Source: Peptidiphaga gingivicola
Lineage (GTDB): Bacteria > Actinomycetota > Actinomycetes > Actinomycetales > Actinomycetaceae
NCBI RefSeq assembly: GCF_001652275.1
Contig: NZ_LVZK01000001.1
Coordinates: 1,550,001-1,614,000 of the forward strand
DNA length: 64,000 nt
Reading direction: 5' to 3'
Shown piece by piece: positions 44,054 through 53,346 of this stretch. The first letter of the stretch is position 1. Each line of letters begins with the position of its first letter. The notes under the pieces are model-generated. The model was given only the letters and a program-made list of their open reading frames with translations. It was not told where the DNA came from and did no database searches. The translations under genes and the position numbers were made by a program.

Positions 44054-46876
44054 ATGTCTGATTTTGTTACGGACGAGCGGGAAAATCCGCACAACGGGCC
44101 CGCGTCCCCCGTCGGCGACGTCCGGGGAGACGGGGCCGCCTCGAACGACGGCGGCCAAGGCGGGGCAGATCAAGAAGGGCAAGGCGAGAAAAGGGGAGGG
44201 GCGGTTCGCGCCGCCCGCGTTCGGCGGCCGGCTGCGCGCACCCGGCGCAGAGCCTCCGATTCCGAACAGGCCGACGCCGAATCGACGGAGGATGCGACGA
44301 GCGCCGTCGCCCAGTCGCTCGCGGAGCTGGAGCCCAAGCGCAGGCCCCGCAGGAGGGCTCCCTCCAAAGAAGTCGTCGAATCGCTTGAGGTCATCGCCGA
44401 AGGAGCCTCCGATTCGGGCGCGGCCGCACGCTCTGCGGGAGCGACGCCGCAGTTTTCGTCGCCTGAGGACTCCGTTCCCGAAGACGCCCCGCCGATGGGA
44501 ATGACCGCTCTGCTTTTCCAGGAACCCGACGTCAGCAGGGTGCGCGTTCGCAAGCGCAAGTCGGCCGAGGAGCCGTCGGAGCCGGCGTCGTCCCCTTCTC
44601 GGACCAGGAAGCGGGCCTCGGCGAAGTCCGATCCGGAGCAGAAGGCGGAGAAGAAAGACGAGCGCGTCGCCGGCGAGGGCTCCGCGCACTCGGCCGAGGA
44701 ACAGGAGGGCTCCGAGCCGCGGCGCCGCAAGCGCGGAACGAGGGGACGGCGCAAGAACGCCTCCGAGGACGTCCATGCGGCGGCAGAGGAGAAGCCCGAG
44801 CCCCCGAAGCAGAAAGACGCGAAGGGCAAGGACTCCGGCGATTCGGCGGAGGCAGGTACGCGTCGGCGACGTCGGCGCGCCCGTTCCTCGGACTCGGCTT
44901 CCGACGAGGTCAGCATTCCCAAGGGCTCGACTCGGCTCGAGGCGAAACGGCAGCGTCGCCGGGAAGGCCGCGAGGCGGGCAGGCGCCGCCACACCATCAC
45001 AGAGTCCGAGTACTTGGCGCGGCGCGAATCGGTCAAGCGTGAGATGCTCATTCGCGAGCAGGACGGGCTCAACCAGATTGCCGTTTTGGAAGACGACGTT
45101 CTCGTCGAACACTACGTCGCCCGCCACACGCAGGTCTCGATGGTCGGAAACGTCTACCTTGGCAGGGTCCAGAACGTGCTTCCGTCCATGGAGGCGGCGT
45201 TCGTCGACATCGGCAAGGGCCGAAACGCCGTCCTCTACGCCGGCGAGGTCAATTGGGAGGCCGCCGGGCTGGAGGGAAGGCCCCGCCGCATCGAGCAGGC
45301 TCTCAAATCGGGCGACACGGTCGTCGTCCAGGTGACGAAGGATCCGATCGGTCACAAGGGCGCGCGCCTGACCGCGCAAATCACCCTCGCCGGCCGCCAC
45401 CTCGTCCTCGTCCCTTCGGGGGCAATGACGGGGATCTCCCGCAAGCTTCCAGACAAAGAGCGGCAAAGGCTCAAGCGTCTGCTGCGTGAGATCGTCCCCG
45501 CCGAGCACGGCGTCATCGTCCGGACGGCGGCCGAGGGCACGTCCGAGGATCAGCTGCGCGCCGACGTCGAACGGCTCGCGAAGACCTGGCAGGACATCCA
45601 GACGAAGGCGAAGAACACCAAAGGGGCCCCCATGCTCCTCAAGGGGGAGCCGGAGCTCGCCGTCCGGGTGGTCCGAGACATCTTCAACGAGGATTTCCAG
45701 TCGCTGAAGATCCAGGGGGCCAAGGCGTGGCGGACGATTTCTGAGTACGTCGCCGAACTTTCCCCCGAGCTGTCCCAACGCCTGGAGCACTGGACCGGGG
45801 CCTCGGACATCTTCGCCTCTCACAGAGTCGACGAGCAGCTGGCCAAGGCCTTCGATCGGAAGGTGTGGCTGCCGTCGGGCGGAACGCTGGTCATCGACCG
45901 AACCGAGGCGATGACCGTCATCGACGTCAACACCGGCAAGTTTACCGGGGCCGGCGGCACGCTGGAGGAGACGGTGACGAGGAACAACCTCGAGGCGGCC
46001 GAGGAGATCGTCCGTCAGCTGCGTCTGCGCGACATCGGCGGGATTATCGTCATTGACTTCATCGACATGGTGCTGGAGGCCAACCGCGAGCTTGTCCTTC
46101 GCAGGCTCGTCGAATGCCTTGGGCGCGACCGCACGCGCCACCAAGTCGCCGAGGTCACGTCTCTCGGCCTCGTCCAGATGACCCGCAAGAGGGTCGGGCA
46201 GGGGCTCGTCGAGGCTTTCTCGACCGTGTGCGAGGCGTGCGAGGGGCGCGGATATATCATCCACTCGAATCCGGTCGAAAGGGGCGACGGCGGCGCCGAC
46301 AAGCGCGCGCGAAACAAGCAGGCCGCCAAGCAGACGGCTTCCGAACCGCGAGACGAAGGCCCCAAGCACGACGACGTGAAGGCGGCGCTGCATTCCATCG
46401 CCGCAGCCGCCCAATCGAAGCACGACGAAAACTCCGAGCCGGGCGATTCGGACTCCGCGCAGGATTCGGCCAAGAGCGCCGACGACGCCGAGGAACGGAC
46501 GGCCGAAGACGGCGAGGACTCGAAGCCGGGAGCGGCGAAGGCGCGCAATCGAACCAAGGCGTCCGCGAAGAAGCAGGGGACGAAAAAGGCGAAGGGCGTC
46601 CAGGGCAAACGCGGGAAGGCGGCCTCCGTGCAGGCCGCTGAGGCAGACGAGGCCGATGGAGCGGGCCAAGCGGACATTCCCGGCAAGGCGTCGGAGCAAA
46701 GCCGGGCAGAGTTTGCCGAGCGCGCCGAGTCTTTCAGTCCTGGCGGCGCGCCCGAACAAGGCGAAGCGGGCTCCCCGGCCTCGGAAAGTTCGAGGTCGCG
46801 AACGAGGCGCGTGTCCTCGTCGGGGACGATCACTCCTTCGGCGGGGCCCGCGATTCTCAGCTTCCCCGCCTCGTGA
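44054..46876 (+). CDS. rne: Ribonuclease E/G family endoribonuclease
   Basis: A 940-residue RNase E/G. The N-terminal ~320 residues are disordered and rich in Glu, Arg, Ser and Lys. The S1 domain follows (VSMVGNVYLGRVQNVLPSME, ~residue 360). Catalytic Asp624 (TVIDVNTGKFTG) and Asp668 (IVIDFIDM) bind the metal, and Cys726/Cys729 (VCEACEGRG) form the Zn-link. The last ~200 residues are again disordered and Lys/Ala-rich. Catalytic core in the middle with two long arms is the actinobacterial layout. Start at 44054 follows GGTGGGAGA. Confidence 0.95.
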   Translation: MSDFVTDERENPHNGPASPVGDVRGDGAASNDGGQGGADQEGQGEKRGGAVRAARVRRPAARTRRRASDSEQADAESTEDATSAVAQSLAELEPKRRPRRRAPSKEVVESLEVIAEGASDSGAAARSAGATPQFSSPEDSVPEDAPPMGMTALLFQEPDVSRVRVRKRKSAEEPSEPASSPSRTRKRASAKSDPEQKAEKKDERVAGEGSAHSAEEQEGSEPRRRKRGTRGRRKNASEDVHAAAEEKPEPPKQKDAKGKDSGDSAEAGTRRRRRRARSSDSASDEVSIPKGSTRLEAKRQRRREGREAGRRRHTITESEYLARRESVKREMLIREQDGLNQIAVLEDDVLVEHYVARHTQVSMVGNVYLGRVQNVLPSMEAAFVDIGKGRNAVLYAGEVNWEAAGLEGRPRRIEQALKSGDTVVVQVTKDPIGHKGARLTAQITLAGRHLVLVPSGAMTGISRKLPDKERQRLKRLLREIVPAEHGVIVRTAAEGTSEDQLRADVERLAKTWQDIQTKAKNTKGAPMLLKGEPELAVRVVRDIFNEDFQSLKIQGAKAWRTISEYVAELSPELSQRLEHWTGASDIFASHRVDEQLAKAFDRKVWLPSGGTLVIDRTEAMTVIDVNTGKFTGAGGTLEETVTRNNLEAAEEIVRQLRLRDIGGIIVIDFIDMVLEANRELVLRRLVECLGRDRTRHQVAEVTSLGLVQMTRKRVGQGLVEAFSTVCEACEGRGYIIHSNPVERGDGGADKRARNKQAAKQTASEPRDEGPKHDDVKAALHSIAAAAQSKHDENSEPGDSDSAQDSAKSADDAEERTAEDGEDSKPGAAKARNRTKASAKKQGTKKAKGVQGKRGKAASVQAAEADEADGAGQADIPGKASEQSRAEFAERAESFSPGGAPEQGEAGSPASESSRSRTRRVSSSGTITPSAGPAILSFPAS

Positions 46877-47016
46877 GGGCCTGTGAGCGCCGCTTTGCGG
46901 GAGCTGTGCGCGGGGCCGGGCAGCCGCGGGAAGGACTGTTTTCAAGCGGGCCGTGCGCCGCGCCTCCGCGTCGTCGTGCGTGGCGCATTGCATAGCGACA
47001 TGGGGCGCCGTTCGAC

Positions 47017-47046
47017 TTGCCCGGCAGTCGGTTGCACCAGTAAACT
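47017..47046 (+). promoter_or_regulatory. Promoter of rplU-rpmA-obgE
   Basis: -35 TTGCCC (47017-47022), 18-bp spacer, -10 TAAACT (47041-47046). It precedes the L21 gene by about 70 bases and is a good match to a vegetative actinobacterial promoter. Confidence 0.65.
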
Positions 47047-47116
47047 TGAGCGTCGGCGCGCTTGCGCCCCATTGTCAGTTGCGCCGCAGGAGCGAGCGCA
47101 GTCCTAATCAACAGAG

Positions 47117-47434
47117 ATGAGCAGTAACGTGGTGTACGCGATCGTTAAGGCCGGCGGCCGCCAAGAGAAGGTGTCCGTCGGGTCCGTCGTCGTCGTGAAC
47201 AGGCTGGACGGGGAGGTCGGCGACACCGTCGAGCTCGAGCCCGTCCTGCTCGTTGACGGTGAGAAGATCACATCGGCTGCCGACGGCATCTCCGCGAAGG
47301 TGACGGCAGAGATCGTGCGCGAGGAAAAAGGGCCGAAGATCTCGATCGTCAAATACAAGAACAAAACGGGCTACCGCAAGCGTCAGGGTCATCGCCAGAA
47401 GCTGACCCGCTTGAAGGTCGTCGGAATCAAGTGA
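47117..47434 (+). CDS. rplU: 50S ribosomal protein L21
   Basis: Up to 105 residues. [20 protein letters not shown] at the start and [20 protein letters not shown] near the end are L21 signatures. The ATG at 47117 gives four extra residues (MSSN); the GTG at 47129 would match most homologues. Neither has a clear Shine-Dalgarno, so the start is unresolved. rpmA follows 39 bases later. Confidence 0.95.
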   Translation: MSSNVVYAIVKAGGRQEKVSVGSVVVVNRLDGEVGDTVELEPVLLVDGEKITSAADGISAKVTAEIVREEKGPKISIVKYKNKTGYRKRQGHRQKLTRLKVVGIK

Positions 47435-47473
47435 CCTTTTCACCCAACGTTATTCAGAAGGCAGGTTTTCGAG

Positions 47474-47731
47474 ATGGCACATAAGAAGGGCGCCAGCTCC
47501 TCCCGCAACGGCCGCGATTCCAACGCCCAGCGCCTCGGCGTCAAGCGTTTCGGCGGCCAGCTCGTGAACGCGGGCGAAATCATCGTCCGCCAGCGCGGCA
47601 CTCACTTCCATCCGGGAGTCAACGTGGGGCGCGGCAAGGACGACACGCTTTTCGCACTCTCCGCCGGTCACGTCAAGTTCGGCACCCGCCGCGATCGCAA
47701 GGTCATCGACATCGTCGCTGCGGAGGCCTGA
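47474..47731 (+). CDS. rpmA: 50S ribosomal protein L27
   Basis: An 85-residue L27. The N-terminus [20 protein letters not shown] begins without a cleavable extension, and the core [20 protein letters not shown] is diagnostic. The N-terminal tail reaches the peptidyl-transferase centre. It is second in rplU-rpmA-obgE, followed by a stem-loop that probably reduces read-through into obgE. Confidence 0.98.
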   Translation: MAHKKGASSSRNGRDSNAQRLGVKRFGGQLVNAGEIIVRQRGTHFHPGVNVGRGKDDTLFALSAGHVKFGTRRDRKVIDIVAAEA

Positions 47732-47747
47732 AAGCAATCGAGCAAAT

Positions 47748-47779
47748 AGGGGTGGAAGGCGCGTCCTTCCGCCCCTTTT
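47748..47779 (+). terminator. Intrinsic terminator/attenuator between rpmA and obgE
   Basis: AGGGGTGGAAGG-CGCGT-CCTTCCGCCCCT, a 12-bp stem with one T-G pair, followed by TTT. It lies 17 bases after the rpmA stop and 28 before the obgE ATG, so it likely ends most ribosomal-protein transcripts while letting some reach obgE. Confidence 0.8.
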
Positions 47780-47807
47780 CGCGTGGGCCTTTGCATAGGA
47801 GGGGAAG

Positions 47808-49313
47808 ATGGCCAGCTTCGTCGATCACGTGACGCTTCACGTCAAGGCGGGTGACGGCGGAAACGGATGCGTTTCCGTGCGTCGAGAGAAATTCAAGCCC
47901 TTGGGCGGACCCGACGGCGCAAACGGAGGGCGGGGAGGCGACGTCGTCATCGAAGCCGACCCCCAGGAGACCACCCTTCTCACATACCATCACGCCCCCC
48001 ATCAGAAGGCCCCCTCCGGGACGCCCGGGGCCGGCGACATGCGGTCTGGCCGCAACGGCGAAGACCGGGTGCTCAACGTTCCCGTCGGGACGGTCGTGAA
48101 GGGGCCCGACGGCGAAGTTCTGGCCGACCTCGTCGAGCCGGGGCAGCGATTTGTCGCGGCCCGCGGCGGTCAAGGAGGCCTGGGGAACGCCGCACTCGCC
48201 TCGCCCAAGCGCAAGGCGCCGGGATTTGCCCTTCTCGGAGACGCCGGCGAGGAAGGCGAGGTCGTCCTAGAACTGAAATCCGTCGCCGACGTCGCGCTTG
48301 TCGGCTTCCCGAGTGCGGGAAAGTCCTCGCTCATCGCCGCGATGTCGGCAGCGCGCCCGAAGATCGCCGACTATCCGTTCACCACGCTCGTTCCCAACCT
48401 CGGCGTCGTGCAGGCCGGAGACGAACGCTACACGATAGCCGACGTTCCAGGGCTCATTCCGGGCGCATCCGACGGAAAGGGCCTCGGGCTCGAGTTCCTC
48501 AGGCATATTGAGCGCTGTTCGGTGATCGTCCACGTCCTTGACTGCGCCACCTTCGAGCCGGGGCGCGATCCTCTCTCCGATCTGGCGACCATCGAGTCGG
48601 AGCTGGCCGCATACGCCCGACGGCTGCCTCAGGAAGAGGGGCGGGCCCCGCTCGCAGACAGGCCACGCGTCGTCGTTCTCAACAAGGCCGACGTCCCCGA
48701 GGCGAAAGAACTGGCTGAATTCGTGCTCCCCGAGCTCTCTGGCTATCCGGTCTTCATCGTCTCCGCCGTGACGCACACAGGTTTGCGGGAGCTCTCCTTC
48801 GCTTTGGCGGCGGCGGTGGCCCAGGCCCGCGAGTTTGTTCCCGTCGAGTCGAAACCGCGGGTCGAGGTTCGCGCCAAGGATCGCGCAAGCGCCTTCACCC
48901 TTTCGCGGAAGACGAAGAACGGCGAGGACTTCTTTGTTGTGCGCGGCGACAAGCCTGAAAGATGGGTCCGCCAGACGGATTTCGACAACGACGAAGCAGT
49001 CGGCTATCTCGCGGACCGCCTCAACGTGCTCGGCATTGAAGACGCCCTTGTGAAAGCCGGGGCGCAGGCCGGCGCGATGGTCGTGGTCGGCCCCGAGGAT
49101 TCCGGATACATTTTCGACTGGGAGCCGTCGATTCAGACCGGAGCGGAGCTTCTGGGGCCGCGGGGGACGGATCTCCGCTTCGACGAGCGCCCCCGGGCTT
49201 CGCGAAAAGAACGCAAGGCTGCCTATCACGACCGCATGGATGCGAAGGCGCAGGCCCGGGAAGAACTGCAGATGGAGCGCGAGTCGGGACTATGGACTGA
49301 CCCTGAGCGATAA
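47808..49313 (+). CDS. obgE: GTPase ObgE/CgtA
   Basis: A 501-residue GTPase that binds 50S precursors and links growth to ribosome assembly. The Gly-rich Obg domain occupies residues ~1-160 ([20 protein letters not shown]). The G domain has G1 [12 protein letters not shown]3 [14 protein letters not shown] and G4 [10 protein letters not shown]. The C-terminal OCT domain (~350-430, [17 protein letters not shown]) is present, then a ~60-residue charged tail. AGGAGGGGAAG precedes the ATG. proB does not follow, unlike in many actinobacteria. Confidence 0.97.
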   Translation: MASFVDHVTLHVKAGDGGNGCVSVRREKFKPLGGPDGANGGRGGDVVIEADPQETTLLTYHHAPHQKAPSGTPGAGDMRSGRNGEDRVLNVPVGTVVKGPDGEVLADLVEPGQRFVAARGGQGGLGNAALASPKRKAPGFALLGDAGEEGEVVLELKSVADVALVGFPSAGKSSLIAAMSAARPKIADYPFTTLVPNLGVVQAGDERYTIADVPGLIPGASDGKGLGLEFLRHIERCSVIVHVLDCATFEPGRDPLSDLATIESELAAYARRLPQEEGRAPLADRPRVVVLNKADVPEAKELAEFVLPELSGYPVFIVSAVTHTGLRELSFALAAAVAQAREFVPVESKPRVEVRAKDRASAFTLSRKTKNGEDFFVVRGDKPERWVRQTDFDNDEAVGYLADRLNVLGIEDALVKAGAQAGAMVVVGPEDSGYIFDWEPSIQTGAELLGPRGTDLRFDERPRASRKERKAAYHDRMDAKAQAREELQMERESGLWTDPER

Positions 49314-49377
49314 ACCGCAGTTTTAGTAATGCTACATTGAATAACGCGTGAGAACTTCCACATTGCGGCCTGAGGTC

Positions 49378-49406
49378 TTGCCATGTGGACACGAGACTGT
49401 TTTACT
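49378..49406 (+). promoter_or_regulatory. Candidate promoter of the LLM-fold gene
   Basis: -35 TTGCCA (49378-49383), 17-bp spacer, -10 TTTACT (49401-49406). It would give a ~140-base leader before the ATG at 49555. That leader ends in a perfect palindrome spanning the start codon. Confidence 0.5.
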
Positions 49407-49547
49407 TGCTCGTAGGTTGAATGTTTGAGGCTCTGCCCCGATGCGGGCTTGGCTTCGAACGTTGGCGGTCGGGCGTCTTCGTGTTCTCGCGGCGTCGCTC
49501 GATCCCCGGTGTCGGCCGGACCTCGAAGGATCGAGAGCGCAAAAGGA

Positions 49548-49563
49548 AATTGTCATGACAATT
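49548..49563. promoter_or_regulatory. 16-bp perfect palindrome covering the LLM-fold start codon
   Basis: AATTGTCATGACAATT with the ATG at 49555-49557 at its exact centre. The ribosome site AAAAGG (49541-49546) lies just outside it. It could be a protein operator or an mRNA structure that controls initiation. Confidence 0.6.
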
Positions 49564-50472
49564 AGCCTTGCAACGAAAGAGTCGGAACTTGACGACGCCT
49601 CGGCGGAGGGCGTCGCCGAGGCCGTCATGGGCGTCGATCTCTCGCTTCTTGGCGCCGTCACAACGGAGGCGTTTGCAGCTGCGTTCGGAAACGAGATGCC
49701 CGTCGAATACGCGAGCTATCCGCGAATAGCCTCGTGCGCCCAGGCTGCCACGCGCGGCGGGATCGATTTCGTTTGCTTCGACGCCACCTTTCGCACCCGG
49801 TCCGACAATGTGAATCAGCTTGACGCCGCCCGAGTGGCCGCTCGCCTGCTCAGTCAGCACGCCGGGAAAATCAACGTCCAGATCCCGGCAGAAGCCGCGG
49901 TGTCGCGAGAGGGAATCGGGATTCTCGCTCAGCACGGCGAGCACGTTGCTCCGACGGTCGAAGTGACGGAAGAAAGCGACCTCGACGGTGTCGCGCGACT
50001 GGCCGAGGAGATAGCCGCGAACGGAATGCCCGTGAATGTGCAGCTCGACGCCGAAGTGGCCGATGCGATCTCCCTCGGAGCGCTGGCCGCCTTCGCGGAC
50101 GGGGTGCGCGTTCGCACCGACGACCTCGATCGGGCGCGCGACATTCGCTCGGAGCTTCGCGAGCTCGCGGCCTCCAACGGGCGGAGCGTGAGGGTTTTTG
50201 GGGAACTGGGCATCGTGATATCCGGATCGATGAGGGCTGCCAACGAGCGCGCGCTCCTCGTCGCAGACATTGCCGGAGCCCCGCTCTTCCAGGGGAAGGC
50301 CTCCGTTGTGGGCACGGTGTCCGACGTCGCCGACGCCTTCGAGCGCTGGATCGGCACGGGGGCAGCCGACGGCCTCATTTTCCTTCCCGCGTCGCTTCCC
50401 ACGGATCTCGCCTCGCTCATACGCGGCGTCGTCCCGCTCCTGTCCGCGCGAGCCCAGATCGAGGCCGCGTGA
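49555..50472 (+). CDS. Luciferase-like monooxygenase-fold protein, divergent
   Basis: A 305-residue soluble protein with alternating beta/alpha pattern. The C-terminal stretch GTGAADGLIFLPASLPTDLA then LIRGVVPLLSARA and the preceding GTVSDVADAFERWI resemble the end of the FMN-dependent alkanal/nitrilotriacetate monooxygenases (NtaA/SnaA/DszA group). The N-terminal two-thirds are weakly similar only and shorter than usual (~430), so it may be a non-catalytic relative. Start at 49555 follows AAAAGGAAATTGTC. Monocistronic between obgE and the convergent trxA. Assignment is tentative. Confidence 0.6.
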   Translation: MTISLATKESELDDASAEGVAEAVMGVDLSLLGAVTTEAFAAAFGNEMPVEYASYPRIASCAQAATRGGIDFVCFDATFRTRSDNVNQLDAARVAARLLSQHAGKINVQIPAEAAVSREGIGILAQHGEHVAPTVEVTEESDLDGVARLAEEIAANGMPVNVQLDAEVADAISLGALAAFADGVRVRTDDLDRARDIRSELRELAASNGRSVRVFGELGIVISGSMRAANERALLVADIAGAPLFQGKASVVGTVSDVADAFERWIGTGAADGLIFLPASLPTDLASLIRGVVPLLSARAQIEAA

Positions 50473-50503
50473 CGGACGGCAAGCCGCTCCGGGGCTGTTT
50501 TGT

Positions 50504-50539
50504 TTGACGCGAGCGGGCTCGGTTGACGCGAGCAGGCTC
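50504..50539. repeat. Two 17-bp near-identical direct repeats after the LLM-fold gene
   Basis: TTGACGCGAGCGGGCTC (50504-50520) and TTGACGCGAGCAGGCTC (50523-50539) differ by one base. They lie in the convergent gap before the trxA terminator. No function is evident. Confidence 0.7.
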
Positions 50540-50560
50540 CGGTGAATCGGTTTAAACGAA

Positions 50561-50589
50561 GGGGCGGTCGACGCATCGCCGACCGCCCC
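50561..50589 (-). terminator. Stem-loop 3' of trxA
   Basis: GGGGCGGTCG-ACGCATCGC-CGACCGCCCC, a perfect 10-bp stem 26 bases after the trxA stop. On the minus strand it is followed by TTCGTTTAAA, a weak T-run. It may serve both convergent genes. Confidence 0.65.
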
Positions 50590-50615
50590 AAGGATGCGGG
50601 ATGCGCAAAGGCTGC

Positions 50616-50975
50616 TCAGCCCTTCATCTCGTTGATCTTGGTGCGCACCTCGTCCATGTCAAGCTCCTTGACCTGCTTGATGAGGTCCTCGAGGGAGGCC
50701 TTGGGAAGGGCTCCGGCCTGAGAGAAAACGCGGACGCCGTCGCGGAAGGCCATGACCGTGGGAATCGAGGTGATTCCGAATTCGCCGGCGAGCGCCTGCT
50801 GGTCCTCGGTGTCGACTTTGCCGAACACGACGTCGGGATGGGCCTCCGAAGCCGCCTCGAAAACGGGCGCGAACTGACGGCACGGGCCGCACCACGAGGC
50901 CCAGAAGTCGAGCAGGACGATTCCCTCCTTGATCGTGTCGTTGAAGTTGTCGATCGTGACGGCTTGAGTTGCCAT
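50616..50975 (-). CDS. trxA: Thioredoxin
   Basis: A 119-residue thioredoxin with the active site [17 protein letters not shown] and the cis-Pro region [14 protein letters not shown]. It carries electrons from thioredoxin reductase to cytoplasmic disulfides. AAAGGCAACAGGCA precedes the ATG. It stands alone, divergent from nadD, with no trxB nearby in this window. Confidence 0.96.
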   Translation of the reverse strand: MATQAVTIDNFNDTIKEGIVLLDFWASWCGPCRQFAPVFEAASEAHPDVVFGKVDTEDQQALAGEFGITSIPTVMAFRDGVRVFSQAGALPKASLEDLIKQVKELDMDEVRTKINEMKG

Positions 50976-51125
50976 TGCCTGTTGCCTTTCGTTTGGGTCC
51001 TGTACGGAAGCGTCAACGTTGCCTCCGTCTACACTATTCCCCGGTGCGCGGGCTCCTCATCGCTATGCGCTAGCAGCGGAATCGACGGAGAGAGAAAAGA
51101 AGCGGAGCGGCGTAGGCTTTCGTAC

Positions 51126-51209
51126 ATGGCATATACAAACGGAGGCGCGACGCGGAGGGCCGTGGAGGCGGTTCTCGCGTCGAAGGCGAAAGAAGGCGGC
51201 CGTGCCTGA
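51126..51209 (+). CDS. Possible 27-residue leaderless ORF overlapping nadD
   Basis: [20 protein letters not shown] and six more residues. TAGGCT (51113-51118) ends 7 bases before the ATG, a leaderless configuration. Its stop overlaps the nadD GTG start by 8 bases, so its translation could couple to nadD. I recognise no family, and the only support is signal placement, so it may be a chance ORF. Confidence 0.3.
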   Translation: MAYTNGGATRRAVEAVLASKAKEGGRA

Positions 51210-51834
51210 GACCGACGTTCAGGTTCCCATCGACGTCGTCCCCGGAAGGAAACGACGCATCGGGATAATGGGCGGGACGTTCGACCCCATTCACCACGGG
51301 CATCTAGTCGCGGCTTCGGAGGTGCTGAGCGTCTTCAACCTAGACGAGGTCGTTTTTGTGCCCACCGGCAGGCAGCCATACAAACGCGACCGAAAGGTGA
51401 CGTTGGCGGAGCACCGTTATCTGATGGCGGTCATCGCGACGGCTTCGAATCCGCGGTTCTCGGTTTCCCGCGTCGACATTGAGCGCGGCGGTACGACGTA
51501 CACGATCGACACCCTTCGCGATCTGCGAAAGGCCTACCCGGACGCGGACTTTTTCTTCATCACGGGCGCGGACGTGCTTCCGCAGATCCTCGAATGGAAA
51601 GACTCGGACGATCTGTGGTCTATGGCTCATTTCGTAGGCGTGACGCGGGCCGGACACCAGCTGGACACGACGGGTCTTCCTCCCGAGGGAATTACGCTGA
51701 TGGAGGTGCCGGCCATGGCGATTTCTTCCACGGATTGCCGCGCGCGCGTGGCTTCTGGCGTTCAGCCGTGGTATCTGGTTCCCGACGGCGTGGTTCAGTA
51801 CATTGCCAAGTATCGGCTCTACAAGGAGGTCTGA
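51202..51834 (+). CDS. nadD: Nicotinate-nucleotide adenylyltransferase
   Basis: A 210-residue NAD-synthesis enzyme. The nucleotidyltransferase motif is [20 protein letters not shown], with [20 protein letters not shown] in the substrate region and [14 protein letters not shown] as the ISSTxxR block. The GTG at 51202 was chosen because ~20 residues then precede the first motif, as in actinobacterial homologues; the frame upstream is Arg-rich and lacks similarity. It leads the nadD/disordered protein/rsfS/phosphatase cluster. Confidence 0.93.
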   Translation: MPETDVQVPIDVVPGRKRRIGIMGGTFDPIHHGHLVAASEVLSVFNLDEVVFVPTGRQPYKRDRKVTLAEHRYLMAVIATASNPRFSVSRVDIERGGTTYTIDTLRDLRKAYPDADFFFITGADVLPQILEWKDSDDLWSMAHFVGVTRAGHQLDTTGLPPEGITLMEVPAMAISSTDCRARVASGVQPWYLVPDGVVQYIAKYRLYKEV

Positions 51835-51983
51835 CGTGTGGGAAACCTGGCAAGGCTTTGGGCGAAACGCCGATGTAAAGTCGGAATATCCGCGTCAGTC
51901 GGATAAACTGAAACCCTTGAACGACGTCTCTGAGGCGTTGGCGTCGGGATAAACGCCGCCCAGGGCAGCGGGAAGGAATATGT

Positions 51984-53345
51984 ATGAGTGACGAACAGCC
52001 GAGGATGTCACGGCGCGAAATGAGGGCAAAGGGCCTTCTCGCGCCGATCCTAGACGGCGCGTCCCCACTTGACGATCTCACCCCCACCGCGGAGATACGT
52101 CTCAAGCGCCTGACGCGCAAAGAGATGCGTGAACGCGAGGCGGGGCTGACGCGAGAAGATTCCGGAAGCTCGACTTCCGACGGACATGGACAGACCGCTT
52201 CCACAGGCGGTTCGGCGGAGGGCGTCGGCGCGCACGGACGTTTCCCGTCGGTGATTCCCGAAAGGGCCGGCAGCGCACAAGAGCCGGCGTCGAGGGCGTC
52301 GCATGTGGATTCAAGCAGGACTTCGACACATCACGGCGGGCATGCGGCCCCCGCGGAAGGGTTTTCCACGACGGGAAACATCACCCCCGTCGCGACGGTG
52401 GCCGCGGCGGAGGTCGGGCTCGTCGAGGGCCGCTGGCCGGCAGAGGGCGACGACAAAGGCGCGTCAGGCGAGCCCGGCGGACTGCCCGTCTCCGAGGGAC
52501 AGAAGCCGGGTGCAGATCCGGCCGCTTCGTCCGAGGCAACCGGTTCTTTTACAGGCGTCGTCCCCGACGCGCCGGAGGAGGCTCATAAGGGGCTGGACTC
52601 GGCGGACGGCCGTTCTCACGCAGACAGCCGCCAGACAGGCACGCCGTTCCGGAACCAGCCGAGCTCTCCCCAATCGACGACGGGAACGGTTCAGCCGACG
52701 CCATCGAGTTCGATCCAATCGATCCCGAGCGCGGCCCAGCCGGCGCCCGGCGCGCCCCATTCTTCGCCGAATGCGACTCAATCGTTCGCCAACCCGATGG
52801 CTTCTCGTGAGAACGAGGCCGAAGCGCTCGATGCCGCCGGGCGCAGTTCCGTCTTCTCCCGTTTTGACGGCAGCGGGGCCGGCGCAGACGAAGGCCCCGA
52901 CACCAAAGACCGCCAAACCAGCCGTTTCCCGGAGGCAAATGAAGGCGACGTCCCGCCTCGCCCCACGGCCGAAGAGCAGTACGATCCTCGGGCTTCGCTC
53001 AAGGCTCCTTTGCTGGAGAGGCTTCGGCGTGAAAGCGAGCCCGGCAGCGAGGAGAAGTATTCCGATTTCGCTCCCGTTCCCAGCCCCGCCGGCGAAGTCA
53101 GATCCATCGATCCCGAGGCCGGCTCCGCGGCAGTCGAGAGCGGGTACGAGGAGCAGCTGGGAGACATCGCCGAGGAGGATGAAAAGCCCCGCGGATGGCT
53201 CATGACAATCGTGGCGATCCTCATCGGCCTGCTAGTCGGCCTCGCCGTCGGGCTCATCGTCCGCAAATTCGTCGCCTCCGGCGGCGACGTGCAGCCCGTG
53301 CTCGAAGCCGCGGCGAGTGTTGCCCCGCCCGGTTTCGGGGTGTGA
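51984..53345 (+). CDS. Disordered protein with a C-terminal membrane anchor (nadD-rsfS gap)
   Basis: A 453-residue protein of unknown function. An N-terminal basic segment (MSRREMRAKGLLAPILDG, then RLKRLTRKEMREREAG) is followed by ~300 residues rich in Ser, Ala, Pro, Gly and Glu with QSTTGTVQPTPSSSIQSIPS-like low complexity. A single hydrophobic helix (TIVAILIGLLVGLAVGLIV, about residues 405-425) is near the end, then a short tail. The N-terminus is probably cytoplasmic. GGGAAGGAATATGT precedes the ATG. Its stop is 1 base before the rsfS GTG, so they are coupled. Confidence 0.8.
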   Translation: MSDEQPRMSRREMRAKGLLAPILDGASPLDDLTPTAEIRLKRLTRKEMREREAGLTREDSGSSTSDGHGQTASTGGSAEGVGAHGRFPSVIPERAGSAQEPASRASHVDSSRTSTHHGGHAAPAEGFSTTGNITPVATVAAAEVGLVEGRWPAEGDDKGASGEPGGLPVSEGQKPGADPAASSEATGSFTGVVPDAPEEAHKGLDSADGRSHADSRQTGTPFRNQPSSPQSTTGTVQPTPSSSIQSIPSAAQPAPGAPHSSPNATQSFANPMASRENEAEALDAAGRSSVFSRFDGSGAGADEGPDTKDRQTSRFPEANEGDVPPRPTAEEQYDPRASLKAPLLERLRRESEPGSEEKYSDFAPVPSPAGEVRSIDPEAGSAAVESGYEEQLGDIAEEDEKPRGWLMTIVAILIGLLVGLAVGLIVRKFVASGGDVQPVLEAAASVAPPGFGV

Positions 53346-53346
53346 T

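Noticed and set aside
43973-46993. A 1006-codon open frame antisense to rne
   Set aside because: It mirrors the long rne frame in GC-rich DNA. Its translation is Arg/Gly/Leu-rich without motifs, while the plus-strand frame has all RNase E/G catalytic residues.
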